NCBI GenBank assembly: GCA_037179385.1
Contig: CM074193.1
Span: forward strand, 46,033,082-46,097,081
Direction: 5' to 3'
DNA from: Holothuria scabra
Lineage: Eukaryota > Echinodermata > Holothuroidea > Aspidochirotida > Holothuriidae
DNA length: 64,000 bases
Under the pieces are notes generated by a model that was not told where the DNA came from, made no database searches, and saw only the letters and a program-made list of their open reading frames with translations. A program made the position numbers and the translations under genes. This document shows positions 1-10,055 of the stretch, in pieces (positions within the stretch are counted from its first letter, which is position 1; each line of letters opens with the position of its first letter).

Positions 1-1120
1 GAATAATTTTAACCTACCTCACTGTAGTCTACTCCAGCATAATTAATGTAGCATGGTTCTAAGTTCTCCCACAGAGGGATCATGGAACATGGCAATACAC
101 TGGTTTAAAGTTTAAAGGGTTCGTTTGAAGTCAATTACTGCATTCTTGGCAATTCTTTAGGAGGAGAGAAGAGAAGTTTCAGTACTACTGTTGTCTACCT
201 TTGCAGAGCACTATCTTTTGGGGGCATTACTGCAAATTTGAGGCTTATACTGTAGAAAAGAATGTTGGGCAGGCAGACAGTGTTTTTGTATGGAGGACTG
301 GGAGAAAGAAATGTTCCTTCCCCCACCTCTTGCTTTGCAATTTCAGTCTTGGACAAAACTTGTTGGAACACCAAATGTTACATTCCTGCTCCCCTGTACA
401 ATGTTGGAGATAATGTCAGTTTTGGAATTCAATGCTTTCACCTAGACATAAAATTGAACAGGAGGATGGAGGGTTTGTAAATCATAAACAACATCGAAGT
501 AGGGGATACAGGTTCCATAAATCATGCATCACATCATATTGTATGTGTACAGTACACCAGTGAGAGCTAGATGTTCCAACAGTTTTGTCCAAGATTGTAG
601 ACTAACAAGAGAGATGACAACTTGTTCCTTTACAATTCTTACACAAAGAAATAAAACATTGTGAATGATTGTGGTAGGTATACAATGCCATAGCTGTGTT
701 AAAAAATAATGCAAAATTGTACTGTACTGTACTGTACAGTAAGTTGCATGTTTTGACTCTTGGGAGATGTTGGTCAACATTGGTATTAAGGAGCGTCAAA
801 CATTTATGTGCTTTGACGAATCCCTCCATCACTCCATTGGCCCAACATTACTTCACAGACTTTGGGACATTTCCTGTAAAATATGACAGAACCTATGGAG
901 TGCCTACTGCAGCTGTTTTCATGTTACAGTACACTTAAGAACTTTGACAACTCAGTGTCACAACTTGGATAAACATGACATACATTTGACTCACCCCTGC
1001 CTGGGGGTCTGAGGGTGAGTCAAGATTACAAATAAGTACACTATATGCTACATGGGGTTGCAATGTAAACTTTAGTAACTAATCCATACATCTCTCCAAT
1101 CATGGAATAAATCTGACAAA
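1..1120. other. No gene or recognised repeat
   Basis: Both strands hold only short open frames with no recognisable domain. The stretch is AT-rich non-coding sequence. A short run of ACTGT repeats lies near 720-740. I see nothing else to annotate. Confidence 0.6.
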
Positions 1121-1342
1121 GTAGGCCTTGAATTTTGAGGTGTGTAAGTGCTACAGGTATCACACGCCATCACTCTCCTCAAATCACAGTGAGGAGTGTG
1201 ATTTTTTGTCCACCTGTGGATATGAAGATGGTGTTTCATATAAATTTATTAAAGTTTAATAAAACAGCAAAACAACCACACTCCTTAATTTCTGAGGGAT
1301 GTGATTTGTAACCCACATGAAAAATCTAAAACTCAAGGCCTG
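1121..1342. mobile_element. MITE-like element with GGCCTTGA terminal inverted repeats
   Basis: The left end reads AGGCCTTGAATTTT. The right end is its imperfect inverse (AAAACTCAAGGCCT). The interior contains CACACTCC and GTGTGATTTTT blocks in both orientations. A second diverged copy at about 37,405-37,630 shares the central TAAAGTT(C/T)AA-AAAC segment and the AAAACTCAAGGCC end. No transposase is encoded, so this is a non-autonomous DNA element. The superfamily is unknown because I could not read a clear target duplication. Confidence 0.6.
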
Positions 1343-2256
1343 ATGAAGATATTTTAACCCACCTTTATACAAGGAAGTTCAGTATTTTTCCTTTCATATA
1401 ATCACAAGAAAAAAATATCCACTTATAAAAAAACACTTAAGTTAACACTTTTCAAATAATGAGCAAAAGACAATGTAGTTAATTTAAAACCTTGAGCACT
1501 TTACAATAGTTACCTGTAAGAAAAGCTTTCATTTGTTCCAAACCATTATTTGAGAGAATAATTCCACTCAAATGCCAGTCACAACTTTAAAGTTACATTT
1601 TCAGAGCAAGGAAGGATCTATTTGGTAAAATATGCAACGATAACATAAAAGTTGTAGTTCAGAACAATGATGGGTTTCCTCAATACTGTGAAACAAGCAG
1701 TAAATGTATCACTAGTGTAACGTTAGCTTTCCTTCAGTTTCACAGCTCTATGATTCGCTGCATATTGTGAAACATTTCCCCAATATCCTTCAACGAGTAG
1801 TGCAGTTACATAATGCTTGTCATGAGTTTACTGTGATACTGAGGGAAGGAAACTGTCTAATTGGTTACTTCATGAGTCAAAAGTTTAAATCTCTGGGGAT
1901 GACATGTTCAATCTGTCTCAGGCAGGAAGGGGATAGGGGAAGTGTGACTAGGAAAAAAATTATCTTTTGATGGAGAGGAAAAAGAAAGTTTGGTATTTAT
2001 AAATCAATGACATACTGTAACGGATCTGCTAGGTATACAATGTGTTGCTCAACAAGGCTGAGAGGGATTCTGACAGAAACACAAAAGAGGAGGGATTAAT
2101 TACCATTAACCCCATTTCAAAATTGATGCTGTCCTAGGGTAAAGTTACAAGTGGCCCCTGTAAGGTGCTATATATGAAGTGTTTTAAAGGCAATGTATTT
2201 GTGTAAGTTCAAGCATTGCTGCAAAAATGTCCTTTTTTTGAAAAAGAAACCAAGTT
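1343..2256. other. No gene or recognised repeat
   Basis: AT-rich sequence with only a 67-residue open frame that resembles nothing I know. The block near 2,110-2,180 has weak similarity to 42,510-42,600, so part of it may be an old repeat. Confidence 0.5.
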
Positions 2257-3852
2257 ATTAACCAGAAAGCCAAAAGGCTTAGCGATTCCTTGCCACTGAA
2301 ATTTGAGCCTACCTTTTTTTTTCAAATTGACAGTGCTTTGACATGTTTTTCAAATCGACAGCTAGTGCTCTGTAATGTTTTTCAAATTGACAGTGCTCCG
2401 TAATGTACCCACAAAGAATACATGCAAGGCATCCAAGCTTCCTACTTTGAGATTCCGGGTGACCTTTGACCACCTACAGTAGAACTACGGTTCAGCTCAC
2501 GATATCACATCCACATACTGTGTGTGAAATTTTGCAGTAAGCAAGACTCCAACCATGGGAAATTGTGTAAATATGATATTGAGACTTTGACCACTTGTGA
2601 ACCAAAGTGACATTTGACCTCCACCAAAAACTATAGGGATCATTTATTCACTATACATCATCTACATGCCAAGTATGAGGACCCTACAAAAATTACCTTT
2701 CTTGTAATACAATGCAAACAAGCTTTTCAGACTTTGATACCGCTGACCCCAAATGACCTTTGACCCTCACAAAAATCAATTGGGATCATCATTTAAATAC
2801 AGCCAACCCACACACTAAAGGTGAGCTTAGTTACATGTATTTTTGAGATGCAGTGTTTACAAAGTATTGACCTTTTGACCTGTCATGACCCCAAATGACC
2901 TTTGACCTCCCTAAAAATCGACACGGATCATCTACTTCACACAACCAACCCACGCGCCATATATGTGCATAGTCACATGCAATGTTCTTCAGATATCATG
3001 TTTTCAAGGTTTTGACCTTTTGACATCTTTTGACCTCAAATGACCTTTGACCTCAACGAAAATCGATAGGGCTCATCTACTCAATTCAACCGACCCACAT
3101 ACCAAATATGAGCAAAGTCACATGTAACGTTCTTGAGATATCGTGTTTACAAGGTTTTGACCTTTTGACCTCTCCTGACCCCAAATGACCTCTGACCTCC
3201 ACCAAAAACAATAGGGATCATCTACTCAATATGGCCAACCCACACACCAAATATGAGATTAGTCACACTTACCCTTCTTGAGATACCGTGTTTACAAGCA
3301 ATTTCTAAGAATTTACCATTTGACCTCTCCTGACCGCAAATGACCTTTGACGTCCACGAAAATCGATAGGGATCATCTTATCAATATGAACAACTCACAC
3401 ACTAAATATGAGCATAGTCACATGTTACGTTCTTGAGATATCGTGTTTACAAGGTTTTGACCTTTTGACCTCTCCTGACCCCAAATGACCTTTGACCTCC
3501 ACCAAAAACAATAGGGATCATCTACTCAATATGGCCAACGCACACACCAAGTATGAGATCAGTCAAGCTTACTGTGCTTGAGATATCGTGTTTACAAGGT
3601 TTTCACAGTTTGACCTCTAGTGACCTCAAATGACCTTTGACCTCCACGAAAAACAATAGGGATCATCTACTCAATATGGCCAACCCACACACCAAGTATG
3701 AGACCCGTCACAGTTACCTATCTTGAGATATCGTGTTTACAAGCAAAGCGTCACATACACACACACATACACACACACCTACACACACACACACACACAA
3801 GACATCACCATCGCATAGATTCCTTTTGCCTACGGCAAGGAATCAAAAATTG
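2257..3852. mobile_element. Composite repeat element: short terminal hairpins around a tandem TGACC array (copy A)
   Basis: The element starts AACCAGAAAGCCAAAAGGCT and ends with GCCTACGGCAAGGAATC. The same two ends bound copy B at 38,979-40,250. The left end holds a small hairpin (AAGCC-AAAA-GGCTT) and the inverted pair GATTCCTTGCC/GGCAAGGAATC. Inside are about eight degenerate units of roughly 145 bp. A typical unit has TGACCTTTTGACCT, then TGACCTTTGACCT, then a segment ending in TTGAGATATCGTGTTTAC. A (CA)n tract lies at 3,755-3,800. No coding capacity is seen. It is a non-autonomous element carrying an internal minisatellite. Its superfamily is unresolved: the hairpin ends recall Helitrons, but no CTRR end is visible. 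Confidence 0.7.
2896..3643. promoter_or_regulatory. Regularly spaced DR1-type nuclear-receptor motifs in the repeat array
   Basis: The 13-mer TGACCTTTGACCT is the reverse complement of AGGTCA-A-AGGTCA. This is the direct repeat with one-base spacing bound by RXR, HNF4, COUP-TF and PPAR-type receptors. Exact copies start at 2,896, 3,041, 3,486 and 3,631. One-base variants occur in the intervening units near 3,186 and 3,337. The spacing is therefore about 145 bp. TGACCTTTTGACCT, a two-base-spacing version, also recurs. The motif match is direct; any regulatory activity is inference. Confidence 0.45.
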
Positions 3853-4127
3853 TCTAATTTTTTGGAAATGAAAAGGGTGGGGGGGGGGGATTTTACGCAC
3901 CTTCTTTTGGAAAGGGGGGGGACAAATCTTCCGCCCTCCCTTGTCTCTCTGTCGGAAACCCTGGCCTAACAATTATAAATATAACAGTTCGGTATGCATT
4001 ATGAAGTATATAAATATTTTCATATACCTCTATATTGGAAGTAAAAATTCTCACTGCTATAAAGTTGTAATAACATCTTTGCTATAACATGTCAAAGTCA
4101 CAATAGTTGTAAACAGAGTAGTTTCAA
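3853..4127. other. No gene or recognised repeat
   Basis: Includes a G-rich run near 3,888-3,920 and otherwise AT-rich non-coding DNA. Confidence 0.5.
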
Positions 4128-4323
4128 ACTGAGAAGGAACACAAACATCAAATAACATGACAGTTCAAAACTGACAAAAGAATGATTTGTCTAGTTTGTT
4201 GACATACAGTGGTCCAGGATTTTACTGAGAAGGATCACAAACATCAAATAATGTGACAGTTCAAAACTGACAAAAGAATGATACAGTATGTCTAGTTTGT
4301 TGACATACAGTGGTCCAGGATTT
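4128..4323. repeat. Direct tandem duplication of about 96-100 bp
   Basis: Unit 1 (4,128-4,223) and unit 2 (4,224 to about 4,323) both run from ACTGAGAAGGA through CAGTTCAAAACTGACAAAAG to GACATACAGTGGTCCAGGAT. Unit 2 has a few substitutions and a short ACAGTAT insertion. This is a simple local duplication with no coding content. Confidence 0.85.
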
Positions 4324-4489
4324 TATTTAATTTATAAATGCACAAGAAATTTACCTAACACCAAGAATGTGTTATATAGTGCCAACTAGAAACAGCCTGT
4401 ATGAACTGTGGCTTAAATACCATAAATTTTCTTATTAAGGTTTGAATTCAAATTCAGTTTCCAAAACAGTCCAAATATTGTGCAAAATC

Positions 4490-4575
4490 TTCCTTTTAGT
4501 TACCTCTTATGACAGGAGGGAAACACCATGCCATATTCTACAACCCCCAGTCCAACAGGGGTACATAGGACAACA
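4490..4575 (+). mobile_element. SINE central-domain fragment (possible MetaSINE type)
   Basis: The block TTAGTTACCTCTTATGACAG followed by CATATTCTACAACCCCCAGT matches copies at about 28,818-28,960 and 44,128-44,315. Those copies carry TTCCCTTTAGTCGCC-like sequence. Such conserved central blocks occur in widespread invertebrate SINE superfamilies. The MetaSINE assignment is from memory and is tentative. Confidence 0.4.
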
Positions 4576-4934
4576 CCCATTCAGATGGTATCCCTGATTA
4601 TCCCCCAACCTCACCGTCTCCCATGTTCAATAATGAGTAAACCCTGGAAAATTCCTATAAAGTACAGTAGATACTCTGTAGAGTGTGGACACAGAATTGT
4701 CTAGAATGGGAGTAAATTTTTCATGGTGGAACTTCTGAAGGGGTAGGGGATGGGGCAACTTCTGAAGGAGAGGAGATTGTGTAGGACAATGATGTGAACC
4801 AGTTGTTCAGATGAAAACATAGGAATAGAAACTGTACAGAGCCTGAGAGAATTGATGTGCGTCAAAATTTTTTCAAAACCTGTGGTGTGGGTGGATACAC
4901 AATTAGGTAAAAAGTACACTTTACTGGAAAGAAT
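4576..4934. other. No gene or recognised repeat
   Basis: Only a short open frame (72 residues, minus strand) without similarity to anything I know. Confidence 0.5.
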
Positions 4935-5270
4935 CCCGGAACATATTTTACCTTAAAGGACCAATCCTCCCATACCAAACTATAATTCTTGTAGAGGTTT
5001 ACTAAAATTCTCAATTGGCTAAGCTTTTTGATTGACAGCTAATTCAAACAATGCAGAGTACCAAAGCTTATACTATGCAACATGAACTGTACTGAGAGTG
5101 TTTTAATTATGCACATTGAGCTTTTTTTATACTCACCCATAAGCAAAAAATTGAGATTGATTCCGGATGAGGATGAATTTCAGACAATTGTGAGAGGGGC
5201 TTAAGTAAGAAAGTTAGGAGAATTGATACTGTTTGGGGTGAGAAAATTGGGCCTTTAAATATGGCAAATC
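4935..5270. mobile_element. Half of a palindromic MITE family (see 35,630-36,235)
   Basis: The segment from CTCAATTGGCTAAGC through GATTGACAGCTAATTCAAAC and on to GAGGGGCTTAAGTAAGAA is shared, in the same order, with 35,970-36,235. It is partly shared, inverted, with 56,590-56,890. It looks like the right half of a foldback-type non-autonomous element. No coding content. Confidence 0.65.
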
Positions 5271-5869
5271 TGATTGAAAGGATAAACTGCAAAAATGATG
5301 TACTTTCACCTGCTCTCCATACACAATAATCCATACTACAAGTAAGTTGTAAACTCTATGGTGACACTGTCAATTTTTTGTATTGACTTCTGCCACACAT
5401 AGGAAGCTATTCGTTGTGCCAAACAACTTGTCATGTAGCTATGGTTAATCAGTCATAATGTGGGCTTTCAAGCACTAAATCTTTAATTTAAAACTTCCTT
5501 TCCTAGGCAGTAATACAAATTTATAAATTCCTTCCCATTGCCAGATCTTTTCAAGTACTGCATACTATGTATTAAAGACTGACGTTCAACCAGGCTCCAT
5601 TACAGTGCTGTACTACACTGCTCTATAATTGCATCAATTTCAAGAGATGCAAAGTAGCTCATGAAACAAAGGATGCACGTAGAGTGTAGACCCTAACAGT
5701 CACAGGAGTTCAGTGATTTATTTACTTTGTTGAAGATTTACACCTCAATTTCTAACGTTTCGGCCAGTTTGATTTAGAGAGTGATGCCAGCTTAGCTTTT
5801 TATCTCAGGAGGATGAGATATTGTAGTCACTTTGCCAATTGGGCTATATATGGCAATGCCAGCTTAAAT
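5271..5869. other. No gene or recognised repeat
   Basis: Non-coding AT-rich sequence. No exon with a plausible protein match and no clear repeat ends. Confidence 0.5.
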
Positions 5870-6182
5870 CGCAATGGTTGCCATGGTAACGGTAAATTTT
5901 CCCAGGTTACTAGTCTCGAGTTCTAACCCATGGTGAGGTACCCCGGGGTGACTGAAGGTCCAGGGCTGAGAGAGGGGTCAAAACCTGTCCGTGTGTGTGT
6001 GTGTGTGTTGGTGGGTGAGTGTGTGTGTGCGTGTGTGTGGGTGTGTGTGTGTGTGTGTCCAATTTTGTTTTCTTAATATCTTGTAAACGGCTGGGCCAAT
6101 TTTCTTGAAACTTGGTAGGATGGCACCCCAGGTGGAACAATTGCATTTTGGTACTCAACCGGAAGTGAAGGTCAAAGGTTAC

Positions 6183-6195
6183 AGGTCAAAGGTCA
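6183..6195 (+). promoter_or_regulatory. Perfect DR1 motif
   Basis: AGGTCAAAGGTCA, two AGGTCA half-sites spaced by one base. A second, imperfect site (AGGTCAAAGGTTA) lies 14 bases upstream. The match to the nuclear-receptor DR1 consensus is exact; function is inferred only. Confidence 0.4.
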
Positions 6196-6490
6196 AATTT
6201 AGTGAAAATCACATTTTCTGCTATATTTCAAAAACAAAACATTCTCCTGACACGAAACTCTACACATACAATGATTGCATCTAGACCTACCAAAAAACGT
6301 GGTTGCCATAGCAACAGATGTCAAAGGTCAAGTGGTAGAAAGCAACAAAAAATTTTCAAGTGATAATTTGTTCGTAAAACAACGTTTTTGTCCCTCAAAC
6401 TCCTCCTAGTGGGCTGGACTGTTTCTTTTCAAAATTGGTAGGTGGGTACCCCAGGGTGGGAACTTGTGTCTCCTAGACCCTCGGAAGAAA

Positions 6491-6517
6491 AGGTCAAAGG
6501 TCAGAGGTCAAAGGTCA
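6491..6517 (+). promoter_or_regulatory. Four AGGTCA half-sites in a row, all with one-base spacing
   Basis: Two exact DR1 motifs (6,491-6,503 and 6,505-6,517) are separated by a single G, giving four consecutive half-sites at one-base spacing. This is unusually dense for a random sequence, but it lies in a repeat whose composition favours AGGTCA. Receptor binding is not shown. Confidence 0.4.
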
Positions 6518-6839
6518 CATTTTGCAAGAAAACACCTTTTTTCCCTATTTTGTACTAAAACTTCAAAAGAAAACCTTCATTTTACATGAAAATTCACAAG
6601 TATAATAGGGTAGACTAGTTCTACCAAAATATGTAGTTTCCATGGCAACCAATGTCAAAGGTCACGTGACAGGGGGTCACATACTTTTTATTGTATTCAC
6701 TTTAACTCTTAACGGACGCATCCCACAAATCTGAAAGTTTAAGTGTAATAGCCTAGGCATGATACTGTAAGTTGTACTGATATGTAAGGTTGTCATGGCA
6801 ACCAAGGACATAGTTCACGTTACAGATTGTCAACGGTTA

Positions 6840-7719
6840 AAGTGGGCATGACACGGCCATAAAAATTTTTGTGTATTGCAAGATTAGATACAGTATTTTA
6901 CAAATATCATCTCACACCCCATTAAAAAACCTGTACAATTCGGCATAAATGATATTCGAAGGAAAACTGCGTTCAAAATACAATTTCGAAAAATGCCGCA
7001 ACACCTCGCCTGACTTTTATGACGCAACTGGCGGCACAAACCCTGCCCTACGGCGCGCATCTAGATGTGGAACTAATGTAACGCTGGGTAAAGTTATCTT
7101 ATCTTAGCAACCTCATGAAAACGATTGCATCACAATACAGAGTCCAACATACAGAGTGGAAGGCGCAGACCATGGTGGGGATTCGGAGCAAATCATTGGC
7201 CAATACGTTCGTGTGTTTATGCGCGCGGGTAAAAATAGTTCTGTTTTATTGCAAGAAAGACGCGGTTCGGTCATTATAAAGAACAGCAATGAATATGTGT
7301 GGGCAGACCAAAACAAGCGCGTCCCCACTACGAGTGCATCTTTACCGTATGAGCCACTTGATGAAGATGCTATTGCGAATACTAAGCAGACACCGCACAA
7401 TGCACAATTCACAATGTAGTCAGTGGCCACGCTCACTGCTATTGTAGCACCGGTGTTTGCAATTATGTATGCGCTAACACGTGTTACCATGCACATGATT
7501 CGATGATTGTGAGCTCCCTGGTACCCATTTTTGAGACGCGTTCACATACATTTTTTCGCATTAGTTCGAATTTCAAATGGGCTGAGCCTGGCCTGTAATT
7601 GGGAATTGGGAATTCAAAACGTCATATGTCGGTATTTATGGACATAAGTTAGGAGGGAAATCATTCACTTTATGTCAAGGTGTACCCAAAGAACAGTTAC
7701 CGAGGAACTTACTTTAAAA
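6840..7719. other. GC-richer segment with one small unknown ORF
   Basis: Compared with its surroundings this part is richer in G+C and CpG. It begins with TTAAAGTGGGCATGACACGG, which looks like the end of a transposon, but I could not find a matching inverted end. Apart from the ORF at 7,113-7,496 it has no coding signal. It could be a decayed DNA transposon or a CpG island without an identifiable gene. Confidence 0.35.
7113..7496 (-). CDS. Unrecognised 127-codon ORF
   Basis: An uninterrupted minus-strand frame of 127 codons with an 87-codon open frame opposite it on the plus strand (7,156-7,419). I recognise no domain. The minus-strand product has a hydrophobic N-terminal third, then a Ser-rich patch and scattered Cys. 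There is no flanking splice pattern or poly(A) context that makes it convincing as a gene. It may be a fragment of a transposon protein or chance in GC-richer DNA. Confidence 0.15.
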   Translation of the reverse strand: MCMVTRVSAYIIANTGATIAVSVATDYIVNCALCGVCLVFAIASSSSGSYGKDALVVGTRLFWSAHTYSLLFFIMTEPRLSCNKTELFLPARINTRTYWPMICSESPPWSAPSTLYVGLCIVMQSFS

Positions 7720-7980
7720 GATTTTCGGCCGACGCATTAATCTTTTCTGCGTACTGGTCTGTGGCGAATCCAACCCGTGGCAAGGAATAACCCAAGATAT
7801 GAAACTGTGGGTGACTAACATTAGGTTAGGCATAGGGCCTACCTATCTTACATATTAGTGCCCTGAAAACTTGGCGGTTTTGAAGCATCGCCAAAAAAGG
7901 TAGGTGACAATTTCCTTGCCACGGGCTAGGATTCGCCACAGACCAGTGCGCAGAAAAGGTTTGTGCGTCGGCCGGAAATC
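7720..7980. repeat. 261-bp foldback (inverted repeat) element
   Basis: The left arm (7,720-7,787) and right arm (7,912-7,980) are about 68 bp each and near-perfect inverse copies. Both contain CGGCCGACGCA, CTGGTCTGTGGCGAATCC and CCGTGGCAAGGAA in mirrored order. The 124-bp loop is unrelated. Transcribed as RNA this would fold into a long hairpin. It is most likely a foldback/MITE element; no target duplication could be fixed. Confidence 0.85.
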
Positions 7981-9170
7981 TTCTAACGCCACGCGTTCAA
8001 CATGGCGCACACACCCAGTTTTTTAATTGAGACGCACATGATGCGCATATCAGCGATCCAGGGCACACGTGAAGTTTGCCGTCGCGTCAAAATGGAGAAT
8101 ACGCTCATACAGCTAGTGTCTGAATAATAACAATTACGTACTTGTCTGAAGCGTCCGCGAAAGCGTCTTAGATTTTAAATCGTTGCTTCATATCCGTATC
8201 AGTTAAGTGTAACAGTCAAGCTAGTTTTCTTTAGAGTGTTGCAAGGGGATACCAACATTTTAAAAATAAATTTGTTCCAAAATCTTAGATAAACCTACTG
8301 GATTAAAAGGGCAACCGTTACAAAGATTGGGTTGCCCTTCTCTGGTTCTTTTATAATCCGGTGTCAGAATTTAAATATCCAAATGATGTTTTTTGTTTTT
8401 GAATAAGGGGTGCGCCTATAGTTCCAAGAACTTGATTGGTCTGTGCCATATTCTTTCCCCTCGCTATCTTACCAAAAAAAACTTCCGTCCCTTGGAACAA
8501 AAAAAAAAAAATCGATTCCCCAAATGGACTTCAAATAGGAATTTCAAAGGATTGTGGCATGCAGCTTTAGTATGGTAATTTTTCGTCAATGAAATTCTAC
8601 TGTAGCATAAAAACTGCACAGATAAAACTTCTAGCACATAAATAGTTCAAGTTTTGTAACCAACTTGTGCACATGTTAGCGATGAGATATGCAACTCCGT
8701 GGATTGCCCTCTTGTTTCCAGTTGTGGCCTCACTGGATCATTTTATGATTTTGCTACTCCACTTATTATGCAGAGTATCACAGCACAAGTCTTTTGGTAT
8801 GACTCAATCAGAAAGTCAAACCAGAGTTGGTATAAAATACAGGAAGCTAGTATACTCTATCTCTCTTTTGATAATTTCTTCTCATTCAAGTTGTAACTAC
8901 ACCCTGCCAACAACAATAGACCAGGAAGGCCTTACTCCTAGGGCTTCCTGAATAGACCAACTATCAACAGTTGGCATACTGAGAGTGGTGAAATTAATTG
9001 CCACCTTAAAGGCCTCTAGACTATACCACATTAAGAATAAAAAAGTTACATCCTTCAACCACTATAAAGAAAGCAACTACAGTATTTAATTTGGAGGTTA
9101 AGAGATCTGTGAACAGAAGGATATTTTGAGGTTGGGAGTAATCTTCCAATAGAACTATTCTCCCTCCCTT
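7981..9170. other. No gene or recognised repeat
   Basis: Non-coding sequence with several short open frames (longest 94 residues at 8,667-8,951) that match no family I know. A poly-A run lies near 8,500. Confidence 0.5.
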
Positions 9171-9175
9171 GTAGG

Positions 9176-9322
9176 CACGTAGCCAGGATTGTGTCGAGGG
9201 GGAGGGGGGTTTGGTGTCATGGGGGCTTTTAGGGCACGACATGAGGGAAAAGTCTGAGGACAGAGAGAAAAACCGAACGTTGGTGTTTTTTGCATTGCAA
9301 GGTAGGGTCATTTGGTTTGAAA
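9176..9322. mobile_element. MITE-like repeat with GGCACGTAGCCAGG end
   Basis: The sequence from AGGCACGTAGCCAGGATTGT through GGGAAAAGTCTGAGGA to TTGCATTGCAAGG is shared, inverted, with 42,928-43,108, where the end is CCTGGCTACGCGCCTG. Ends of this kind are typical of short non-autonomous DNA elements. No coding content. Confidence 0.55.
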
Positions 9323-9732
9323 ACACTGTAACAAGTCCATAAAGCCACTGCTATACTTCGCATTCGCTCGTAAAAAGTGCACTACAGTCTGGACAGAGGT
9401 ATCTATAGTATGCTACCTCTTTAAGAAAAACTGCTTAGTTCAGTATGCATTTAAAGTATCCCTGGGAAACTTTTGAGCCAGAAAGGATGGTAATATGAAA
9501 TACCCCATGCTGGCTGCAGCTCACTAGCTACTTTGAAAATATTTTAAGTAAGCATAATGGCATTGGAGTACACTGTGGGCATAAGGATGACAGTTTCTTT
9601 AAGATTCTATTAACCACATACCCATCAAATGGGGAATTTTGATGGGGACCCTGCCGGATTAGTATCAATTACCAAATGCAGATGAAAGTCACCCAAGGAT
9701 AAACAAAGATGTGGAAATAACTGTTACACAAG
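9323..9732. other. No gene or recognised repeat
   Basis: Non-coding; no repeat ends or exon-like segment seen. Confidence 0.5.
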
Positions 9733-9980
9733 ATGGCCGCATGTTTGGTCTAACCGTAGAGCATTCTCCTCTCAACCAGAAGGCCTAGATTCGATTCCCA
9801 GGTTGAGTCAAACCAAAGACTCTAAAAATGAAACCTACTGCTGTTGTAGATGATGCCCTGCATAAGTAATGCAGTTGGGAAAAAAGCCAGTGAGACACAA
9901 CTGGAAAAAAGGCTGCGGCCGGCTTGATTTGAACCAATAAGTTGGAAACTTGGCTGTAAAACTCTACCACACTAACTAAC
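9733..9980 (+). mobile_element. tRNA-derived SINE, Glu-like head
   Basis: The head contains GGTCTAACCGTAGAGCATT (A-box region) and GATTCGATTCCCAGG (B-box region) and resembles tRNA-Glu, like the copy at 48,433. The body runs AAAGACTCTAAAAATG, GCCAGTGAGACACAACTGG, then the tail ACTAACTAAC. The same body is joined to a different tRNA head in the copies at 11,526, 35,159 and 48,838. Confidence 0.75.
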
Positions 9981-10055
9981 TTTAAGAAGATGAAGCAAAA
10001 CATCTTCTTGGGCTCAAAGATGAGAGAAAGCAGAGGATTACCAGGGGGGACCACA

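Larger units (their letters stand above)
5870..6830. repeat. Degenerate repeat block with RFX-like palindromes, AGGTCA arrays and a (GT)n tract
   Basis: A GTTGCCATGGCAAC-like palindrome recurs at 5,876-5,890, 6,301-6,315, 6,636-6,650 and 6,788-6,803. Most copies are close to runs of AGGTCA. A (GT)n microsatellite with interruptions covers about 5,992-6,058. The text between copies is related (for example CCAATTTTCTTGAAACTTGG and TTTCAAAATTGGTAGG). The block is thus a diverged tandem or dispersed repeat in the opposite orientation to the TGACC arrays elsewhere. No coding content. Confidence 0.6.

Noticed and set aside
5910..6158. His/Thr-rich open frame
   Set aside because: It is the (GT)n microsatellite read on the minus strand.
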